DNA from: Agarivorans litoreus
Lineage (GTDB): Bacteria; Pseudomonadota; Gammaproteobacteria; Enterobacterales; Celerinatantimonadaceae
Length of the DNA: 64,000 nucleotides
Direction: 5' to 3'
NCBI RefSeq assembly: GCF_019649015.1
Contig: NZ_BLPI01000001.1
Location: 62,001 to 126,000, forward strand
A program made the translations under genes and the position numbers. The notes below the pieces were generated by a model. It saw only the letters and a list, made by a program, of their open reading frames with translations. It was not told where the DNA came from and ran no database searches. The stretch's first letter is position 1. Every line of letters starts with the position of its first letter. Shown piece by piece: positions 29,048-38,458 of the stretch.

Positions 29048-29920
29048 TTATCTCGCTCGCAATGCAGCAATGCGTTTTTCTAAAGGTGGGTGGCTCAAAA
29101 ACAGCTCGCTCATGGAACGTTTGCCGTTGATACCAAAAGCCATCATAGAGCCTTCCATTTCAGGCTCTCTACTTCCACCTAAACGCTGTAAGGCATTAAT
29201 CATTTTGTCTTTACCAACTAACTTGGCAGAGCCTTCATCGGCGCGGTACTCGCGTTGACGCGAAAACCACATGACAATAATGCTGGCTAAAATACCAAAA
29301 ACCATTTCTAGCACAAACACAGTTGCAATATAGGCAAAGGTTCCCATTCCCTGTCCGTTCTCATTATTATTGCTCATAGCAGAGCTAATAACGTTAGCGA
29401 TGATTCGCGCTAGGAACATTACAAAGGTATTAACTACACCTTGGATCAAAGTAAGGGTAACCATATCGCCATTAGCAATATGGCTCACTTCGTGGGCTAG
29501 AACAGCTTCGACCTCGTCACGAGTCATGTTATCTAAAAGACCTGTACTCACAGCTACCAGGGCATCATCTCGCTTAGCGCCAGTAGCAAATGCGTTCATA
29601 TCTGGAGCATTGTAGATAGCAACTTCTGGCATACCTATACCTGCAGCTTTTGCCTGCCTTGCCACGGTATCAACCAACCATGCTTCAGTTTGGTTTCTCG
29701 GTGTTGTAATAACCTGAGCACCTGTAGAGCGCTTTGCCATCCACTTAGAAATAAGCAAAGAAATGATAGAGCCGCCGAAGCCAAAAATAGCACAGAAAAT
29801 CAACAAGCCGCCCATGCTTTGGGTAGAGATCCCCAGAGCAGAGAACACTATATTCATTACAATGCCTAGCACTAAAACAACAGCCAAGTTAGTGCCTAAA
29901 AACAACAATATACGTTTCAT
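29048..29920 (-). CDS. htpX: Heat-shock membrane protease HtpX
   Basis: A 290-residue M48 zinc metalloprotease of the inner membrane, matching E. coli HtpX (293 residues). The zinc motif HEVSH puts His143, Glu144 and His147 in the active site; the third zinc ligand is the Glu in [15 protein letters not shown]. Four hydrophobic segments are visible (two at the N-terminus and two around 155-220). It degrades misfolded membrane proteins together with FtsH. The ribosome site is GAGGAAG. A sigma32-like promoter lies 40-70 bases upstream, which agrees with a heat-shock gene. Confidence 0.96.
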   Translation of the reverse strand: MKRILLFLGTNLAVVLVLGIVMNIVFSALGISTQSMGGLLIFCAIFGFGGSIISLLISKWMAKRSTGAQVITTPRNQTEAWLVDTVARQAKAAGIGMPEVAIYNAPDMNAFATGAKRDDALVAVSTGLLDNMTRDEVEAVLAHEVSHIANGDMVTLTLIQGVVNTFVMFLARIIANVISSAMSNNNENGQGMGTFAYIATVFVLEMVFGILASIIVMWFSRQREYRADEGSAKLVGKDKMINALQRLGGSREPEMEGSMMAFGINGKRSMSELFLSHPPLEKRIAALRAR

Positions 29921-29960
29921 CGTCTTCCTCGATTATGATGGAATTACCCAATTACTATAA

Positions 29961-29989
29961 TATATGGGGTATAACTCACATTTTTCAAT
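29961..29989 (-). promoter_or_regulatory. Sigma32 (RpoH)-type promoter of htpX
   Basis: On the minus strand ATTGAAA (29983-29989) and CCCCATATA (29961-29969) are spaced close to the sigma32 consensus CTTGAAA / CCCCATnT, with 13 bases between TTGAAA and CCCCAT. It lies about 40 bases upstream of the htpX ATG. Confidence 0.75.
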
Positions 29990-30011
29990 GGTTTAAACAA
30001 GGTAAATACGT

Positions 30012-30701
30012 TTAGATTTGACTGACTAGAGCATCTATATCAAAGCATTCCGCTGCTAAGTCAGCATTAAGGCTGGTGCTATAAGGAAGTTCAGCGATAC
30101 AAGGAGCATCTATGGCATCTTGCAAATAGCTGATATTCAATTTTGATATATCTGAAGGCTCACTTAAATTATTAGCTACCCAAGCGACCAAATTACAACC
30201 ACTGGCTTTTATCGCTTCAGCGCTTAGCAAGGCATGATTAAGACATCCAAGCTTTACCCCGACAACCAACACTACTGGTAAACCTTGCGAAGCTACCCAA
30301 TCAGACATCATCAGCCCTTGTTCATTAAGTGGCACATGCCAGCCGCCTGCTCCTTCAACCACAACAAAATCTGATTTACCAACTAAACGCTGTAATCCAC
30401 TGGCCATTAACGCGCTATCAACCGGCTTTTTCTCAAGCTTCGCAGCGATATGCGGCGCTATCGCATGTTTTAGCATTACTGGATTTACTTCTGCATAGTC
30501 GAGTTCACTAGAGTTGACCTTCATTAATGCCAGCGCATCTTCATTGCCTTCAACTGAATCAAATATTTCAGTTCCAGCTGCAATGGGTTTAAACCCATTC
30601 ACAATTGAGAACTTGTTGTGTAACGCTTTTACCAGGCCACAACTTACTACGGTCTTACCTACTTCCGTATCAGTACCAGTGATAAAAACAGACTTAGTCA
30701 T
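30012..30701 (-). CDS. bioD: Dethiobiotin synthetase BioD
   Basis: A 229-residue enzyme that closes the ureido ring of biotin, using CO2 and ATP to turn diaminopelargonate into dethiobiotin. The N-terminal P-loop is FITGTDTEVGKT, followed by NGFKPIAAG and VVVEGAGGWHVPL, which are typical of BioD. It overlaps bioC by 8 bases and is the last gene of bioBFCD. I see no strong terminator after it; the 91 bases to htpX hold the htpX promoter on the same strand. Confidence 0.95.
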   Translation of the reverse strand: MTKSVFITGTDTEVGKTVVSCGLVKALHNKFSIVNGFKPIAAGTEIFDSVEGNEDALALMKVNSSELDYAEVNPVMLKHAIAPHIAAKLEKKPVDSALMASGLQRLVGKSDFVVVEGAGGWHVPLNEQGLMMSDWVASQGLPVVLVVGVKLGCLNHALLSAEAIKASGCNLVAWVANNLSEPSDISKLNISYLQDAIDAPCIAELPYSTSLNADLAAECFDIDALVSQI

Positions 30702-31470
30702 TAATCAATACTCCATAGCTTACTTTATAGGTGGCACTAATTTGCATGTTGTTGGTTGCTTGGCCGAACATTTCCTTGTAGTTTCTAGCCATAGCCTTTA
30801 GTTGACCGCGATTTGTTGAATTTGGCTCTCCCCCAACCACATAGTTTGCGCCGATACCTTTTAAATCCGCTAGCAACAAAAAGGCATGCTCATACCAAAG
30901 AGTTCGTTGCTCATGGTGAAACTTGGCATTAGTAAAACCGGCTTTGCTAGCCGCTTGTACAATATCTTCCTGAGTTAGGAATCGGTTTACATGACGGTGG
31001 GAATCGATACTAGACCACGCTTGCTCTAACTCAGATAAGGTACCTTGGCTGAGGGTGGAAAATAACAAAACCCCATTTGGCTTAAGTACCCGTTTAATTT
31101 CTTTCAATGCAGAGGAAAGATCATTGCACCACTGCAATGCTAAGCTTGAAAATACTAAATCTACACTATTGTCGGCTAAGCCTAAGTGTTCGGCATCACT
31201 AACCAACGCTGCACCTGGCTGAGCATAGTGCTTTGCTTTAATTACCATTGCTAAAGACAAATCTAAGGCCACAACGTGAGATGAGTGAGCCTTTAGAGAA
31301 CGAGAGAAATAGCCAGTGCCACAGCCTAAATCTATAGCTAGAGGATAAACCTTATTAGGTAAGTAGCTTAATAAGGTTTCGCCAATATTGCGTTGCAACT
31401 CGGCATATTCATTATAAGTATCAGCGGCTTTGGAGAAGTGACGAGCAACCTGCTGTTTATCGATGACCAT
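30694..31470 (-). CDS. bioC: Malonyl-ACP O-methyltransferase BioC
   Basis: A 258-residue class I SAM-dependent methyltransferase. BioC methylates malonyl-ACP so that it can enter fatty acid synthesis as a disguised primer for the pimeloyl chain. The SAM motif is AIDLGCGTGYFS; VVALDLSLAM and DLVFSSLALQWC match the family, as does the N-terminal VARHFSKAADTYNEYAELQ. It overlaps bioF by 14 bases and bioD by 8, so the set is tightly coupled. The partner esterase BioH is not in this window. Confidence 0.94.
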   Translation of the reverse strand: MVIDKQQVARHFSKAADTYNEYAELQRNIGETLLSYLPNKVYPLAIDLGCGTGYFSRSLKAHSSHVVALDLSLAMVIKAKHYAQPGAALVSDAEHLGLADNSVDLVFSSLALQWCNDLSSALKEIKRVLKPNGVLLFSTLSQGTLSELEQAWSSIDSHRHVNRFLTQEDIVQAASKAGFTNAKFHHEQRTLWYEHAFLLLADLKGIGANYVVGGEPNSTNRGQLKAMARNYKEMFGQATNNMQISATYKVSYGVLIND

Positions 31471-32632
31471 AGTTTTCTTTACTTACTTCATGAATAGCAT
31501 TTACAAGATCAACAATATCTTGGGCTTGGTGATGACTACTTAAGGTTACCCGCAGCCTAGCGGTGTTTACTGGCACTGTAGGAGGACGAATTGCAGAGAT
31601 CCAAAAACCTTTGCCTTGCAACGACTCGGCCATTGCTAATGCTTTGTCCGCCTCACCGATAATAATTGGTTGAATAGCAGTATTTGAATCGGCAACTGCA
31701 ATATGGTTTTCGATTGCTAACGATCTAAACAGTGCAATATTTTCAGCTAACTGTTGCTGCAATTCTGGCTGCGTTTGTAGCACCCGAATAGCTTCGGTTA
31801 CTGCGCAAGCTTGGGCTGCTGGCATCGCTGTTGAGTAGACATAACTTTTGTCAAAATTAATCAAATAGTCTTTGAGCGCTTGGTCACACAAAATCGTTGC
31901 ACCAGAAACACCCAGTGCTTTGCCAAAAGTTAACATTTGAATTTGTACATCGCTAGGAGTCAGGTTTTGTTGGTCTGCAGAACCTCTGCCTTGATCACCT
32001 AGGCATCCCACACCGTGGGCATCATCAACCATTAACCAAGCATTGTGTTGTTTACATAAATCACTAATGGGCTTTAATGGTGCTTGATCACCGTCCATGC
32101 TAAAAACGCCTTCGGTGATCACTAAACGGTTTTCACCTTGTTGGCTTTCTAACCTTTTAGCAAGCTGACTTACTGAGTTATGTTGAAAACGGCTAAAGTT
32201 TGCATCACACAATACGCCAGCTTCCATCAATGAGGCGTGGTTAAGTTTATCTTGGATCAGCACATCATTTTTTTTGAGTAGAGCTTTGATAACACTCTGA
32301 TTAGCTGAAAAACCGCTGTTAAATAGCAATGCACCTTCACGCCCCTGCCATTCACAAAGTGTTTCTTCCAATTGGTAATGCGCTTTTTGAAAACCGGTTA
32401 CCAACGGAGAACCACCACTTCCCACTCCATAACGCTCGGCACCTTTTATCCAAGCGTCAATGACTCTTGGGTGGTGAGATAGACCTAGATAGTCATTACT
32501 TGAGAAATTTACAAACTGTTGGTTATTAATGTCGATCAAACGCCCTTGGGCGCTAGATTGACATCGGCGCTGGCGAAACAACTGTTGCTGTTTGCGCTTT
32601 TCTACTTGCTGTTTTACAAACTCAAATGCCAT
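31457..32632 (-). CDS. bioF: 8-amino-7-oxononanoate synthase BioF
   Basis: A 391-residue PLP enzyme that condenses pimeloyl-ACP with alanine. Family features are FSSNDYLGLSHHP near the start, GYG-like SGGSPLVTGF, MVDDAHGVGCLG and the PLP lysine in MLTFGKALGVSGA. Its ATG follows the bioB TAA directly (TAAATG), and its end overlaps bioC by 14 bases, so it is an internal gene of the bioBFCD operon. Confidence 0.96.
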   Translation of the reverse strand: MAFEFVKQQVEKRKQQQLFRQRRCQSSAQGRLIDINNQQFVNFSSNDYLGLSHHPRVIDAWIKGAERYGVGSGGSPLVTGFQKAHYQLEETLCEWQGREGALLFNSGFSANQSVIKALLKKNDVLIQDKLNHASLMEAGVLCDANFSRFQHNSVSQLAKRLESQQGENRLVITEGVFSMDGDQAPLKPISDLCKQHNAWLMVDDAHGVGCLGDQGRGSADQQNLTPSDVQIQMLTFGKALGVSGATILCDQALKDYLINFDKSYVYSTAMPAAQACAVTEAIRVLQTQPELQQQLAENIALFRSLAIENHIAVADSNTAIQPIIIGEADKALAMAESLQGKGFWISAIRPPTVPVNTARLRVTLSSHHQAQDIVDLVNAIHEVSKENYGHR

Positions 32633-33685
32633 TTATGAGGCGTCATAAAATTGTGAAGGGCTGTTTTTTTGCTGCTGTTTCACCAAAGTTTTGTAAAGAT
32701 CTTCTTCTTGCTCTTCAGTACCATTTTTTAGCGCTGCTGGCTCAGGGCGAATACCTAGCTTTTTAAACAACTGCATGTCCTGGTTTTCATCAGGATTTGG
32801 CGTAGTGAGTAACTTACACCCGTAAAAAATAGAGTTGGCGCCAGCCATAAAACATAGTGCTTGAACCTGCTCGTTCATTTCTTCACGTCCTGCCGATAAA
32901 CGCACATGCGAGCGAGGCATCATGATACGAGCAACCGCTATACAGCGAATAAACTCAAATTGGTCCATATCATCAACATCTTCAAGTAAAGTACCCTTCA
33001 CTTTTACCAGCATGTTAATGGGAACACTTTCAGGATGGCGAGGTAGATTAGCCAACTGAACCAATAAACCACTTCTGTCTGTAGCTGTCTCGCCCATCCC
33101 CATAATGCCACCTGAGCACACTTTCATACCTGCTGAGCGCACGTTATCGAGAGTATCTAGGCGTTGGTCGTAAGTACGGGTGGTAATAATCTCTTGGTAA
33201 TACTCGCGTGAAGTATCAAGGTTATGGTTGTAGTAATCTAAACCTGCGTCGGCCAGTTCTTCAGCTTGCTGCTTCTCTAACATGCCTAGGGTCATACAAG
33301 TTTCCATGCCCATTTGTTTCACGCCTTCTACCATTTTTACTAAGTAAGGCATATCGCGCTGTTTAGGGTTTTTCCATGCGGCCCCCATACAAAAGCGAGT
33401 TGAACCGTTTGCTTTGGCTTTTTTGGCCTCGCTCAGCACATGTTCAACCTCTAATAGACGCTCTGTTTTTAGGTCAGTTTTATGGTGAGCACTTTGTGGG
33501 CAATACTTACAATCCTCTGGACACGCGCCAGTTTTAATCGATAACAAGGTAGAAACTTGCACTTGGTTTGGATCAAAATTGGCGCGATGCGCACATTGAG
33601 CCTGAAACAATAAATCGTTAAATGGCAAAGCAAACAAATCGTTTACTTCCTGTACGGTCCAATCGTGGCGGAGTGCTTGAGTCAT
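32633..33685 (-). CDS. bioB: Biotin synthase BioB
   Basis: A 350-residue radical SAM enzyme that inserts sulfur into dethiobiotin. The radical cluster cysteines are Cys55, Cys59 and Cys62 ([13 protein letters not shown]). YNHNLDTS and the Arg of [10 protein letters not shown] are the usual residues for the second [2Fe-2S] cluster region. It is the first gene of bioBFCD and divergent from bioA, with 97 bases between that carry its promoter. Confidence 0.97.
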   Translation of the reverse strand: MTQALRHDWTVQEVNDLFALPFNDLLFQAQCAHRANFDPNQVQVSTLLSIKTGACPEDCKYCPQSAHHKTDLKTERLLEVEHVLSEAKKAKANGSTRFCMGAAWKNPKQRDMPYLVKMVEGVKQMGMETCMTLGMLEKQQAEELADAGLDYYNHNLDTSREYYQEIITTRTYDQRLDTLDNVRSAGMKVCSGGIMGMGETATDRSGLLVQLANLPRHPESVPINMLVKVKGTLLEDVDDMDQFEFIRCIAVARIMMPRSHVRLSAGREEMNEQVQALCFMAGANSIFYGCKLLTTPNPDENQDMQLFKKLGIRPEPAALKNGTEEQEEDLYKTLVKQQQKNSPSQFYDAS

Positions 33686-33718
33686 TTGAGAAGCTTTCTT
33701 TAAAAATAATAATCCGCT

Positions 33719-33746
33719 AGTCTAGCGACAGCCAAGCCGCTGTCAA
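33719..33746 (-). promoter_or_regulatory. bioB promoter with an internal inverted repeat
   Basis: On the minus strand a perfect -35 TTGACA (33741-33746) and a -10 TAGACT (33719-33724) are 16 bases apart. Inside the spacer and -35 lies the perfect dyad GACAGC-N6-GCTGTC (33727-33744), a possible operator. It does not resemble the E. coli BirA half-site TTGTAAACC. Confidence 0.6.
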
Positions 33747-33782
33747 CTTTAAAAAACTGATAACTTTACCAAAGGTTAAAAA

Positions 33783-35054
33783 ATGAGCATAGATTTAGAT
33801 TACGACCAACAACATTTATGGCATCCCTATACGTCATCTATAAACCCACTGCCCTGTTATCCAGTAAGCTCTGCCGAAGGTTGCGAGATCATTTTAGAAG
33901 ACGGTACTCGGCTCGTTGATGGCATGGCTTCTTGGTGGGCATGTATTCATGGTTATAAAGTGCCTGAGCTAGACCAAGCAGCCGCTCACCAACTTGGCAA
34001 TATGTCGCACGTGATGTTTGGCGGACTCACTCATAAACCAGCCGTAGAGCTGGCTAAAAAGCTAGTTGCGCTAACACCACCAAGTTTAGAGCAAGTGTTT
34101 ATTAGTGATTCAGGCTCAGTTGCGGTTGAAGTTGCGTTAAAAATGGCGCTGCAGTTCTGGCACGCAAAAGGTGAAAAACGTGCCAAGTTTGCCACCATAA
34201 GAAACGGCTACCATGGAGACACCTTTGGCGCTATGTCGGTCTGTGACCCAGATGGCGGTATGCATCAACTCTATCAAGGCTTCTTACCCGAGCATCTGTT
34301 TTGCGAAGCGCCGCAAACTCGCTTTGAGGAAACGTGGGATCCAGCAGACATCGAACCAATGCAGAAGATGCTCGAGCAACATCATCAGTCCATAGCGGCT
34401 GTGATTTTAGAACCAGTAGTTCAAGGCGCTGGAGGTATGCGTATTTACCACCCTCAATACTTAAAAGAACTGCGAAAACTGTGTGACCAATACCGGCTAT
34501 TATTAATTGCCGACGAAATTGCCACCGGCTTTGGTCGAACCGGTAAACTGTTCGCCTGCGAGCATGCAGAGATAGAGCCCGACATACTTTGTCTAGGCAA
34601 AGGCTTAACGGGTGGCTACATGAGCCTTGCCGCGACCATCACCAGCAAATCTGTTGCTAATACGATTTGTAGTGGAGAGGCTGGCGTATTCATGCATGGT
34701 CCAACGTTTATGGGTAACCCACTAGCATGCGCGGTGGCAAATGCCAGCATTGACCTGCTTATTGCTTCAGACTGGCAAACTAAGGTTGCGACGATTGAAC
34801 AATCACTTAAGACTCAACTTAAACAGTGCCTAAGCTTAGGAGCCGTAACAGATGTTAGGGTGTTAGGAGCCATTGGCGTGGTTGAGACAAAGCAGGCGGT
34901 GAATCTAGCAGACATTCAAGCGAAATTTGTGGAACTCGGTGTATGGATAAGGCCCTTTGGAAAACTAATTTACATCATGCCACCCTACACCATTTCAGCA
35001 AGCCAGCTTCAAAAGTTGACTGATGCTATTTATAAGGTGCTGACTAGCCTCTAA
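33783..35054 (+). CDS. bioA: Adenosylmethionine-8-amino-7-oxononanoate aminotransferase BioA
   Basis: A 423-residue class III PLP aminotransferase that makes 7,8-diaminopelargonate with SAM as amino donor. The family start HLWHPYTS, DGMASWWACIHGY, GYHGDTFGAMSVCDP, LIADEIATGFGRTG and the PLP lysine in LCLGKGLTGG are all present. It is divergent from bioB and overlaps the end of the following minus-strand membrane gene by 11 bases. Confidence 0.96.
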   Translation: MSIDLDYDQQHLWHPYTSSINPLPCYPVSSAEGCEIILEDGTRLVDGMASWWACIHGYKVPELDQAAAHQLGNMSHVMFGGLTHKPAVELAKKLVALTPPSLEQVFISDSGSVAVEVALKMALQFWHAKGEKRAKFATIRNGYHGDTFGAMSVCDPDGGMHQLYQGFLPEHLFCEAPQTRFEETWDPADIEPMQKMLEQHHQSIAAVILEPVVQGAGGMRIYHPQYLKELRKLCDQYRLLLIADEIATGFGRTGKLFACEHAEIEPDILCLGKGLTGGYMSLAATITSKSVANTICSGEAGVFMHGPTFMGNPLACAVANASIDLLIASDWQTKVATIEQSLKTQLKQCLSLGAVTDVRVLGAIGVVETKQAVNLADIQAKFVELGVWIRPFGKLIYIMPPYTISASQLQKLTDAIYKVLTSL

Positions 35055-35415
35055 ACAGCTTAAGGTAATAGAACAACAAAATAGCGATAACAATCGCCGC
35101 TAACAGGCCCATGTTCATTTTAAAATAGTCTGTTTTGCGGCGAGAGCGACTCCAGTTAACAAAGATACCCGCTAAGGTAATGCCACAGCAGCCCCACAGC
35201 AAAAACACAAATACTTGCCTTAAATCCTCTATCCAGTGGTCTCTATATCCTTGCCCGTCGGTGGTTTGAAAAGCGCTGTAAGCTATTTCTGGTCTTGCGT
35301 AATGATAAACCACCAAAGAACCGATGAACATTGTCCAAGCTAACAAGGAAATAATCACAAATAGCTTTTGAAGACCATCAGGCCCTTTTCGACGTTCTCT
35401 TCTGTTTTGCCGCAT
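35044..35415 (-). CDS. Small membrane protein of unknown function
   Basis: A protein of about 123 residues with three hydrophobic segments (roughly 18-38, 67-87 and 100-118). It has a very basic N-terminus (RQNRRERRKG) and a basic loop (RSRRKTDYFK), suggesting a cytosolic N-terminus. I do not recognise a characterised family. Two starts are possible: ATG 35415, which has AGGTGAG seven bases ahead, and GTG 35427, with GGAAG close by; the ATG is preferred. Its 3' end overlaps bioA antiparallel by 11 bases, and its 5' side faces asnS. Confidence 0.7.
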   Translation of the reverse strand: MRQNRRERRKGPDGLQKLFVIISLLAWTMFIGSLVVYHYARPEIAYSAFQTTDGQGYRDHWIEDLRQVFVFLLWGCCGITLAGIFVNWSRSRRKTDYFKMNMGLLAAIVIAILLFYYLKLFRG

Positions 35416-35569
35416 TAACCCACTCACCTTTCTTCCAACAAGCGTATTTGCTCAACATAAGTTATCGATTTCCAGAGTTTTATCAATTTTTACTTGAGTC
35501 TTTAGCCCTAAGAAGTAACATTGGTCACCTTACAATATTAGCACTATCAAATCGGAGCAGTTGTTTGCT

Positions 35570-36970
35570 ATGACGCATTCTTCAGTGACAGACGTTTTGA
35601 GCGGAAAGTTCAGCGTTGGTCAACAAGTAACAATTAAGGGGTGGATCCGCACTCGTCGTGATTCAAAAGCAGGTCTTTCTTTCTTAGCCATTCATGACGG
35701 TTCGTGTTTCGACGCCGTTCAAGCTGTGGCACCTAATACCCTAGCCAATTATGAGAATGATGTCGTTAAACTAACTGCCGGCTGTTCGGTTGTTGTAACT
35801 GGTGAAGTCGTTGAATCTCCAGGTAAAGGCCAATCATTTGAAATTCAAGCTACAGAAGTTGAAGTGCTTGGTTGGGTAGAAAACCCAGACAGCTACCCAA
35901 TGTCGGCTAAACGCCACAGCATTGAGTACCTACGTGAACACGCTCACTTGCGCCCTCGCACCAATGTAATTGGCGCGGTAACCCGTGTACGCAACTGTTT
36001 ATCGCAAGCCATTCACCGCTTTTACCACGAACAAGGTTATGTTTGGGTAAGCACGCCAATTATTACCGGTAGTGATACTGAAGGCGCTGGTGAAATGTTC
36101 CGTGTATCTACTCTAGACATGAACAACCTACCGTTAAGTGAAAAAGGCGATATCGACTATCAACAAGACTTTTTTGGCAAAGAAACGTTCTTGACAGTAT
36201 CTGGTCAGTTAAATGCTGAAACATACGCTTGTGCCTTGTCTAAAGTGTATACCTTTGGCCCAACTTTCCGCGCCGAAAACTCAAACACTAGCCGTCACTT
36301 GGCTGAGTTTTGGATGGTTGAACCTGAAGTGGCCTTTGCTGACTTAGAAGACGTAGCAAAATTAGCCGAAGACATGTTGAAGTATGTATTCAAAGCGGTT
36401 CTTGATGAGCGCATGGACGACATGAACTTCTTTGCCCAACGTATCAACAAAGAAGCTATTAGCCGTTTAGAGAACTTTGTAAATGCCGATTTTGCACAGG
36501 TAGACTATACCGATGCAATTCAAATCCTTAAGGATAGCGGTAAGAAGTTTGAGTACAACGTAGAATGGGGCATCGATATGTCTTCAGAGCACGAGCGTTA
36601 CTTGGCAGAAGAACACTTTAAAGCGCCAGTGGTTGTTAAAAACTACCCTAAAGACATTAAGGCGTTTTACATGCGTCAGAATGACGATGGTAAAACTGTA
36701 GCAGCGATGGACGTTCTAGCACCAGGCATTGGCGAAATCATTGGCGGTAGCCAACGTGAAGAGCGTTTAGATGTGCTAGACGCCCGTTTACTAGAGCTAG
36801 ACCTTAATAAAGATGACTACTCTTGGTACCGCGACCTGCGTCGTTACGGCACTGTACCGCATTCAGGCTTTGGTTTAGGTTTCGAGCGCTTAGTATCTTA
36901 CGTGACCGGCGTAAGCAATATTCGTGACGTAATACCGTTTCCACGCGCACCTAAAAACGCCGAATACTAA
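35570..36970 (+). CDS. asnS: Asparaginyl-tRNA synthetase
   Basis: A 466-residue class IIb synthetase, the same length as E. coli AsnS. The N-terminal OB anticodon-binding fold (about 15-110, [24 protein letters not shown]) is followed by the class II core with [25 protein letters not shown] (motif 2) and [15 protein letters not shown] (motif 3). The ATG at 35570 is used, with GGAG upstream. A TTG at 35561 would lie too close to that site. Confidence 0.97.
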   Translation: MTHSSVTDVLSGKFSVGQQVTIKGWIRTRRDSKAGLSFLAIHDGSCFDAVQAVAPNTLANYENDVVKLTAGCSVVVTGEVVESPGKGQSFEIQATEVEVLGWVENPDSYPMSAKRHSIEYLREHAHLRPRTNVIGAVTRVRNCLSQAIHRFYHEQGYVWVSTPIITGSDTEGAGEMFRVSTLDMNNLPLSEKGDIDYQQDFFGKETFLTVSGQLNAETYACALSKVYTFGPTFRAENSNTSRHLAEFWMVEPEVAFADLEDVAKLAEDMLKYVFKAVLDERMDDMNFFAQRINKEAISRLENFVNADFAQVDYTDAIQILKDSGKKFEYNVEWGIDMSSEHERYLAEEHFKAPVVVKNYPKDIKAFYMRQNDDGKTVAAMDVLAPGIGEIIGGSQREERLDVLDARLLELDLNKDDYSWYRDLRRYGTVPHSGFGLGFERLVSYVTGVSNIRDVIPFPRAPKNAEY

Positions 36971-36996
36971 TATTTAGTTAATCACTAAATATCGCT

Positions 36997-37025
36997 AAAA
37001 GCCTCAATTTATTTGAGGCTTTTTT
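36997..37025 (+). terminator. Rho-independent terminator of asnS
   Basis: AAAAGCCTCAA (36997-37007) pairs with TTGAGGCTTTT (37013-37023), followed by more T. A second small dyad, TATTTAGT/ACTAAATA at 36971-36991, directly follows the stop codon. Confidence 0.85.
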
Positions 37026-37160
37026 ATTTCTAGATCATCCTCACACTCGAACTCTTTGCAGCATATACCATAGCAATCAAAGCTATACAGCTTTGTATTC
37101 ATCATCCATACTTAAGCCCATTACCACGGCGCGGCCGGGAAGTAGTTAAAAAGGATTTAC

Positions 37161-37841
37161 ATGAAAAAATTAAAAGTTGTAACCACTGAAGACGTATTAC
37201 TTACCTTGTGTAACTCGGTAACCAATGTATTGAGCAAGGCTACCACCAGTGAAATTAAGTATTCAGCCATGGTGCAAAAGATAAACAAGACTTGTTTAAA
37301 GCCAGATATTGGCTGCTTTGTTCTGTTTGATGGCGGCTTCTCTGGTTTAGTGGTTATTAACTTTACTGCAGATGCGGCCATGGAAATTTACCGCAATTAC
37401 ATGCTTCACATGGGGATCCCAGAATCAGAACTCGCTCAGCAACATACCGCTGACGAAGTGGGTAACGTAATGGGTGAATTAATGAATCAGATGGTGGGTT
37501 ACTTTACGGGTGTTATTGGTAAAGAATTACAAACCTCGCTCACTCAAAACCAACCCAAAATGTTGGCTTTAAACAAGCAAGTTTTAATCTCAATTGATAC
37601 TAACTTGGACCGACCTCAAGCTAGGCGAGTAACCTTCACTACCGCTAAGAACAACATCTTCTATCTTGAACTGGCCATGGATAAAACTGAGTTTATTAAA
37701 CTTCATGAGTTTGAAACAGAAGACGATGTTGATCCAGATGATCTTATCGAGCAAGCCGCTACACAGAAGAAAGCACAGCAAGAGCCCAAAGACGTAGCGC
37801 AAACCATTGATCAAGACTTACTTGACGAGCTAGGTATTTAA
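37161..37841 (+). CDS. DUF3334 family protein (CheX/CheC-like fold suspected)
   Basis: A 226-residue soluble protein. The stretch EIKYSAMVQKINKTCLKPDIGCFVLFDGGFSGLVVINF, quoted here only in parts (CLKPDIGCFVLFDGG), matches DUF3334, common in Vibrionales and Alteromonadales. EVGNVMGELMNQMVGYFTG resembles the E-x3-N active-site helices of CheC/CheX/FliY chemotaxis phosphatases, with Glu and Asn in the right order, so a CheY-P phosphatase-like role is an inference. The last 45 residues are acidic and Gln/Ala-rich, ending IDQDLLDELGI, a short helix that could be a docking peptide. It overlaps the convergent DsbA-like gene by 4 bases. Confidence 0.75.
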   Translation: MKKLKVVTTEDVLLTLCNSVTNVLSKATTSEIKYSAMVQKINKTCLKPDIGCFVLFDGGFSGLVVINFTADAAMEIYRNYMLHMGIPESELAQQHTADEVGNVMGELMNQMVGYFTGVIGKELQTSLTQNQPKMLALNKQVLISIDTNLDRPQARRVTFTTAKNNIFYLELAMDKTEFIKLHEFETEDDVDPDDLIEQAATQKKAQQEPKDVAQTIDQDLLDELGI

Positions 37842-38452
37842 GCCAGTAACTGTTGAATATGCTCAAGGCTTGCTTGAGCATCTTTATAATTTAAACCCAC
37901 CGAATGAAAATGACCATCTTTCTCTAGCACTAAAGATGGGAAACCTTGAATAGGCAGGCTTCGAGCAAACTGAATTTCTTCGAGTAAATTAGCATTCAGT
38001 TGTTCACTGCTGATATCAGTCTTAAACCTCTCTAGGTCTACGTTTAATCCTTCAGCTAAATCAATTAACACAGATAGGTCTGAGGGATTTTTTGCGTCTA
38101 AATAATAAGCCTGCTGAATAGCAACTATCATCGCTTTCTCAGCACCCTGCTGCTTCGAAGCAAGAACTGCTCGATTAGCTGGATAGGTAGAACGTCTTGG
38201 GGTATTTAATTCCCAAAACTGGTAATTGAATTGTGCCCCCAATTGATTGGCAATCTTTCGCCAAGTTTGCTGCAAAAAAGCCTGCATCTCTACAGGCATT
38301 TCAAGATCTGAGTCGGGCGCTAAACCACCGAGTAAGTAAACCAACTCGATATTGCTAGGTAATATCTGCTCAAGCTCTAACAATGTTGGCTTATAACCCC
38401 AGCACCAAGAACACATAGGGTCATGAACGTAGTACAGTCGGTCTTTAGCCAT
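37838..38452 (-). CDS. DsbA-family thiol oxidoreductase-like protein (FrnE-like)
   Basis: A 204-residue thioredoxin-fold protein with an inserted helical domain. The active site is CSWC at residues 14-17 (DPMCSWCWGYKP), and the cis-Pro loop is GFPSLVL. There is no signal peptide, so it should be cytosolic, like FrnE and other DsbA-family relatives; the secreted DsbA itself is unlikely. Its substrate is unknown. It is 6 bases downstream of ydjA on the same strand, so the two redox genes probably form an operon. Confidence 0.82.
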   Translation of the reverse strand: MAKDRLYYVHDPMCSWCWGYKPTLLELEQILPSNIELVYLLGGLAPDSDLEMPVEMQAFLQQTWRKIANQLGAQFNYQFWELNTPRRSTYPANRAVLASKQQGAEKAMIVAIQQAYYLDAKNPSDLSVLIDLAEGLNVDLERFKTDISSEQLNANLLEEIQFARSLPIQGFPSLVLEKDGHFHSVGLNYKDAQASLEHIQQLLA

Positions 38453-38458
38453 AAGTAC

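Noticed and set aside
33686..33782. Possible E. coli-type BirA operator in the bioA-bioB gap
   Set aside because: The nearest half-sites (TGTCAACT and GGTTAAAA) have two mismatches each and are 25 bases apart, not about 16.
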